Shown in pieces: positions 14,576-17,661 of a stretch of DNA of 17,661 nt. Within the stretch, counting starts at the first letter, position 1; the number at the start of each line of letters is the position of its first letter. The stretch covers positions 1 to 17,661 of the forward strand of contig CALFXN010000021.1 in the NCBI GenBank assembly GCA_937957815.1. The letters are read 5' to 3'. This stretch comes from an uncultured Synergistales bacterium. Lineage in GTDB: Bacteria > Synergistota > Synergistia > Synergistales > Aminobacteriaceae. The translations under genes were made by a program, and so were the position numbers. Below the pieces are notes generated by a model. It was not told the origin of the DNA. It was given only the letters and a program-made list of their open reading frames with translations, and did no database searches.

Positions 14576-16810
14576 GTGTCCGTGAATCCCGCTCCCTCGC
14601 GCCTCCCGTTGAAGGGCTTGATCGTGCTGCTGCTTGCGCTCGCCGTCTTCGCCGCGGCCGACGCGTGGGTCTGGCGGACGCTCGAGATCGCCTACACGGG
14701 AGCGCGCGACGGGCGGATCCGCGGAACGGTCGCCTCCATCGCCGCTTCGGTTCCCGCGTCTCAGGAGGAGCGCATCGCCTGGGGGAAGCGACTCTCCGGG
14801 GCGGAGCGGGATTTCGACGCAGCCGTGACGGAGGGGTTCCCCGAAGCCGGGAAACCCTCCGGATCCGCTTCGATCGTCTCAACGGATCCTTCCCTCGCGT
14901 CGCTGATGACCGCGCCGATCCCGGATGTCGCGAAGGGAATCGAAAGCGTCGGCTACGACGAACCCTACCGGTTCACGCACCGCCCGACCGACGGAAGTCC
15001 CGAACGCATCTTCGTCTTCGCGCCGCTTCACGGGGCGGCCGGCGACGTGACGGGGGTCGCCCTGTTCGCGTTCCGGACGGACGGGTCCGACCGGTTCGTC
15101 TTTCTGCTGCGCCTCTTCGCGCTCCTCGCGACCGCCGCGTTCGCGGCCGTCCTGGCCATCGCGCGGTTCTCCCGCGACCCGGCGCTGACGGCCGTTGTCC
15201 TGACGCTCTTCGTCATCGTCGGCGTCTTCACGGCCTACCCGCTGTACGAGGCCGGACGGCTCACGCTCGTCCGCGCCGACGGATCCTTCACCTGGGACGT
15301 CTGGAAGTCCGTCTTCACGGAAGGGCGCTATATGGCCGCGCTCCGGGGGAGCATCCTCCTCGGCGCGCTGACGGCCACAGCGTCGACGCTCCTCGGATTC
15401 CTCTTCGCCTTCGTCGTCGGCCGAACGACGATCGGCTGCAAGCGCCTCCTCACGGCCGCCGCGACGATGCCCGTCATCTCGCCGCCGTTCTCGCTGACGC
15501 TGTCGGTCATCCTGCTCTTCGGCAACAACGGCCTCGTCACGAAACAGCTTCTCGGCCTCCACGACGTCTCGGTCTACGGCCTGACCGGCCTCGTTCTCGT
15601 CCAGACGATGGGGATGTTCCCGATCGCGTTCCTGACGCTCGCGGGAATCCTCGAAGGGATCGACTCGACGCTCGAGGAGGCGGCGATGGATCTCGGCGCG
15701 TCGCGCCTGCGCACGTTCCGGACCGTCACGCTGCCGCTCGCGGTTCCGGGGCTGCTCAGTGCGTGGCTTCTCGTCTTCACGAACTCGCTCGCGGACTTCG
15801 CGAATCCGCTGATCCTCGCGGGGGACTTCCACGTTCTCTCCGTCGAGGCCTACATCGAAGTGACGGGGATGAACCGCCTCGGAACGGGCGCGGCCCTGTC
15901 GATCCTGCTGCTGCTGCCGACGCTGACGGCTTTCACGGCGCAGCGCCGGTGGGTCGCGCGGAAGTCGTTCGTCACGGTCACGGGCAAGCCCTCGGCCCGG
16001 ATCACGGAGATCGTCTCGCCCGGCGTCCGCCGCATCCTCGCGATCGCGGTCTGGGGCGTCGTGATCTTCCTCGCCGCCCTCTACGGGACGATCATCGCGG
16101 GATGCTTCGTCAAGAACTGGGGCGTGGACTACTCCTTCAGCCTCGTGAACATCCGCGAGGCGTTCGAGCGCGGGCGCGACGCGCTGATCGACACCGTCAC
16201 GCTCGCGGCGATGGCGACGCCGATCGCGGGCGTCCTCTCGATGGTCGCGGCGGCGATCCTCACGCGACGCGCCTTCGCATTCAAGCGCCTTCTCGAATAC
16301 GGCATCATGACGCCGTTCGCGCTGCCGGGGACGCTCATGGGCATCAGCTACATCCTCGCGTTCAACAAGCCGCCCGTCCTTCTCGTCGGCACGGCCGCGA
16401 TCATCGTGATCAACTACGTGATCCGCGAGCTGCCCGTCGGCGTCGAAGGCGGCGTCGCGGCGCTCCGGCAGATCGATCCGTCGATCGAGGAGGCCGCGCA
16501 GAACCTCGGGGCCGACGCGCCGCGCGTCTTCCGCGACATCATCCTGCCGCTGCTGCGGCCGGCGTTCATCTCGAGCCTGTCGTACACGTTCGTGCGTTCG
16601 ATGACGGCAGTCAGCGCCGTGATCTTCCTGATCTCGGCCCGCTGGTACCACGTCACGGTCCTGATCTACAACTTCTCGGAAAACCTCCGGTTCGGCCTCG
16701 CGAGCGTCCTCGCCACCGCGCTCATCGTCATCGTCCTCGCGGCGATGGGGCTCATGCGCCTTCTCGTCGGACGCAACCGGAACCTCGACAAGACACTGCT
16801 GTCGCGATAA
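14576..16810 (+). CDS. ABC importer fused permease (FbpB-like) with N-terminal extracytoplasmic domain
   Basis: This 744-residue inner-membrane protein carries both transmembrane halves of the importer. Each half has its ATPase-docking EAA loop: EEAAMDLGASRLRTFRTVTL (367-386) and EEAAQNLGADAPRVFRDI (about 638-655). In addition, before the usual permease there is a membrane helix (13-33), about 140 soluble residues (34-173) and another helix (174-197). This soluble part would lie outside the membrane; VGYDEPYRFTHRP and ERIFVFAPLHGAAGDVTG resemble the strand pattern of extracytoplasmic sensor domains, but I cannot assign a family. The GTG start at 14576 has AAGGAA eight bases upstream; a second GTG at 14582 is possible. 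The gene is 31 bases after the binding protein and 13 bases before the ATPase, so one operon is very likely. Confidence 0.93.
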   Translation: MSVNPAPSRLPLKGLIVLLLALAVFAAADAWVWRTLEIAYTGARDGRIRGTVASIAASVPASQEERIAWGKRLSGAERDFDAAVTEGFPEAGKPSGSASIVSTDPSLASLMTAPIPDVAKGIESVGYDEPYRFTHRPTDGSPERIFVFAPLHGAAGDVTGVALFAFRTDGSDRFVFLLRLFALLATAAFAAVLAIARFSRDPALTAVVLTLFVIVGVFTAYPLYEAGRLTLVRADGSFTWDVWKSVFTEGRYMAALRGSILLGALTATASTLLGFLFAFVVGRTTIGCKRLLTAAATMPVISPPFSLTLSVILLFGNNGLVTKQLLGLHDVSVYGLTGLVLVQTMGMFPIAFLTLAGILEGIDSTLEEAAMDLGASRLRTFRTVTLPLAVPGLLSAWLLVFTNSLADFANPLILAGDFHVLSVEAYIEVTGMNRLGTGAALSILLLLPTLTAFTAQRRWVARKSFVTVTGKPSARITEIVSPGVRRILAIAVWGVVIFLAALYGTIIAGCFVKNWGVDYSFSLVNIREAFERGRDALIDTVTLAAMATPIAGVLSMVAAAILTRRAFAFKRLLEYGIMTPFALPGTLMGISYILAFNKPPVLLVGTAAIIVINYVIRELPVGVEGGVAALRQIDPSIEEAAQNLGADAPRVFRDIILPLLRPAFISSLSYTFVRSMTAVSAVIFLISARWYHVTVLIYNFSENLRFGLASVLATALIVIVLAAMGLMRLLVGRNRNLDKTLLSR

Positions 16811-16823
16811 GGAGAGGATTCGA

Positions 16824-17615
16824 ATGCCCCCGTCCGGAGAACGGCGCGCCCCGAAATCCGTCAGGATCGAAAACGTCACGAAGGCCTTCCGCGATCCCTC
16901 GACGGGTCGGGAAAACATCGTCGTCAGCGACGTGTCGCTTGACATCGCGCCCGGAGAACTCGTGACGCTCCTCGGCCCGTCCGGCTGCGGCAAGACGACG
17001 ACGCTCCGGATGGTCGCGGGGTTCGAACTCCCCACATCGGGACGGATCCTCATCGGCGGCGAGGACGTGACTCCCCTGCCGCCGAACCGGCGCGACACCG
17101 CGATGGTCTTCCGGAGCTACGGGCTCTTCCCGCACATGAACGTCCGCGAGAACGTCGCGTACGGGCTGAAGCTCCGGAAGATCCCAACGCCCGAGACGAC
17201 CGCACGCGTGAACGACATGCTCGCGATGGTCGGACTCGCGGGATACGGGGACCGGCCTCCCTCCCGGCTCTCGGGAGGGCAGCAGCAGCGCGTCGCCCTC
17301 GCGAGGTCGCTCATCGTCGAACCCGGAGTCCTGCTCCTCGACGAGCCACTTTCGAACCTCGACGCGCTGCTGCGCGAGCAGATGCGCGTCGAGATCCGCA
17401 AACTCCAGCGCTCCCTCGCCATCACGGCGATCTACGTCACGCACGACCGCGTCGAGGCCATGAGCCTGTCCGACCGGATCGTCGTCATGCGCGCGGGCAA
17501 GATCGTCCAGACGGGGACGCCGCAGGAGATCTACCGGAACCCGACGTCCGTCTTCACGGCAGGATTCGTCGGCAAGGCGACCTTCTTTCCAGGCACCGTC
17601 AGAGGCGACGCCGTC
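16824..17615 (+). CDS. ABC importer ATP-binding protein, truncated by contig end
   Basis: This is the ATPase subunit of the importer, translated by hand for 264 codons. Walker A GPSGCGKT is at 51-58, the signature LSGGQQQR at 149-156, Walker B LLLDEP at 170-175, D-loop SNLD at 177-180 and the switch His at 207 (VTHDR). The Q-loop glutamine, normally in VFQSY, is replaced by Arg97 (VFRSYGLFPHM; codon CGG at 17112-17114). The residue after the H-loop Asp is Arg209 where Gln is common. Family members have about 330-370 residues, so the C-terminal part is missing. Genomic sequence ends at or near 17615; the open frame continues through adapter DNA and gives the artefact peptide RSEEHTSELQS. The ATG has GGAGAGG six bases upstream, 13 bases after the permease stop. 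Confidence 0.94.
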
Positions 17616-17661
17616 AGATCGGAAGAGCACACGTCTGAACTCCAGTCACGTGGCCTTATCT
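17616..17661 (+). other. Illumina TruSeq adapter contamination at contig end
   Basis: From 17616 the sequence is the standard TruSeq read-1 adapter, beginning AGATCGGAAGAGC and running for 34 bases to 17649. It is followed by GTGGCC (17650-17655), which from memory is TruSeq index 20, then TT and ATCT, the start of the constant region after the index. This part is a library artefact and should be trimmed. The first one or two bases could also be genomic by chance. Confidence 0.97.

Noticed and set aside
14879..17098. A 739-codon open frame on the minus strand opposite the ABC permease
   Set aside because: The predicted protein is mostly Arg/Glu/Asp repeats and lies antisense to a gene with clear membrane helices and EAA loops.

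Overview
The window is about 17.7 kb of high-GC bacterial DNA, densely coded on both strands, with strong GGAGG-type ribosome binding sites and many GTG starts. Two TRAP transport systems, one of them the TAXI type with a fused permease and a DUF1850 partner, sit beside an M20 peptidase, a PucR/CdaR regulator and a HutD protein. This fits an anaerobic amino-acid- or organic-acid-using bacterium, and Synergistota is my best guess. That is an inference from gene content and base composition, not from a marker gene. The right edge is the end of an assembled contig: the last 46 bases are Illumina TruSeq adapter, not genome.

Layout. (a) 1-3645, minus strand: a PucR/CdaR regulator, an M20 peptidase, and DctQ and DctM of a TRAP carrier. 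The last three are tightly spaced, and DctM runs off the left edge. (b) 3780-4036, minus: an orphan 70-aa gene with its own extended -10 promoter and terminator. (c) 4217-6833, plus: a diguanylate cyclase with an AmiC/UrtA-like ligand-binding domain and a PAS domain, then a 91-aa protein resembling part of the LexA/UmuD fold, with its own near-consensus promoter. (d) 6846-8944, minus: a secreted protein of unknown function, a CitB/DcuR-type response regulator split by an in-frame amber codon, and HutD. (e) 9111-12701, minus: TAXI-TRAP binding protein, an intercistronic terminator, DUF1850 membrane protein, fused TRAP permease, and a strong terminator. (f) 12837-13355, minus: a DUF721/DciA-like protein. 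(g) 13525 to the end, plus: an ABC importer of the iron(III)-type family (binding protein, fused two-domain permease, ATPase), cut by the contig end.

How the genes work together. Block (a) looks like uptake of an acylated or amidated small acid by TRAP, cytoplasmic hydrolysis by the M20 enzyme, and control by the PucR regulator; inverted repeats lie in the gap between regulator and peptidase. Block (e) is a complete TAXI-TRAP system whose internal terminator would favour the binding protein over the permease. Block (g) is an importer with an unusual extra extracytoplasmic domain on the permease. The cyclase would couple a cytoplasmic ligand to c-di-GMP.

I found no tRNA, rRNA, CRISPR array, insertion sequence or phage gene. 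The most unusual items are the soluble binding-protein/PAS/GGDEF fusion, the amber-split regulator, the permease with the extra domain, the lysine at a usual metal-ligand position in the M20 enzyme, and the arginine at the Q-loop position of the ABC ATPase.
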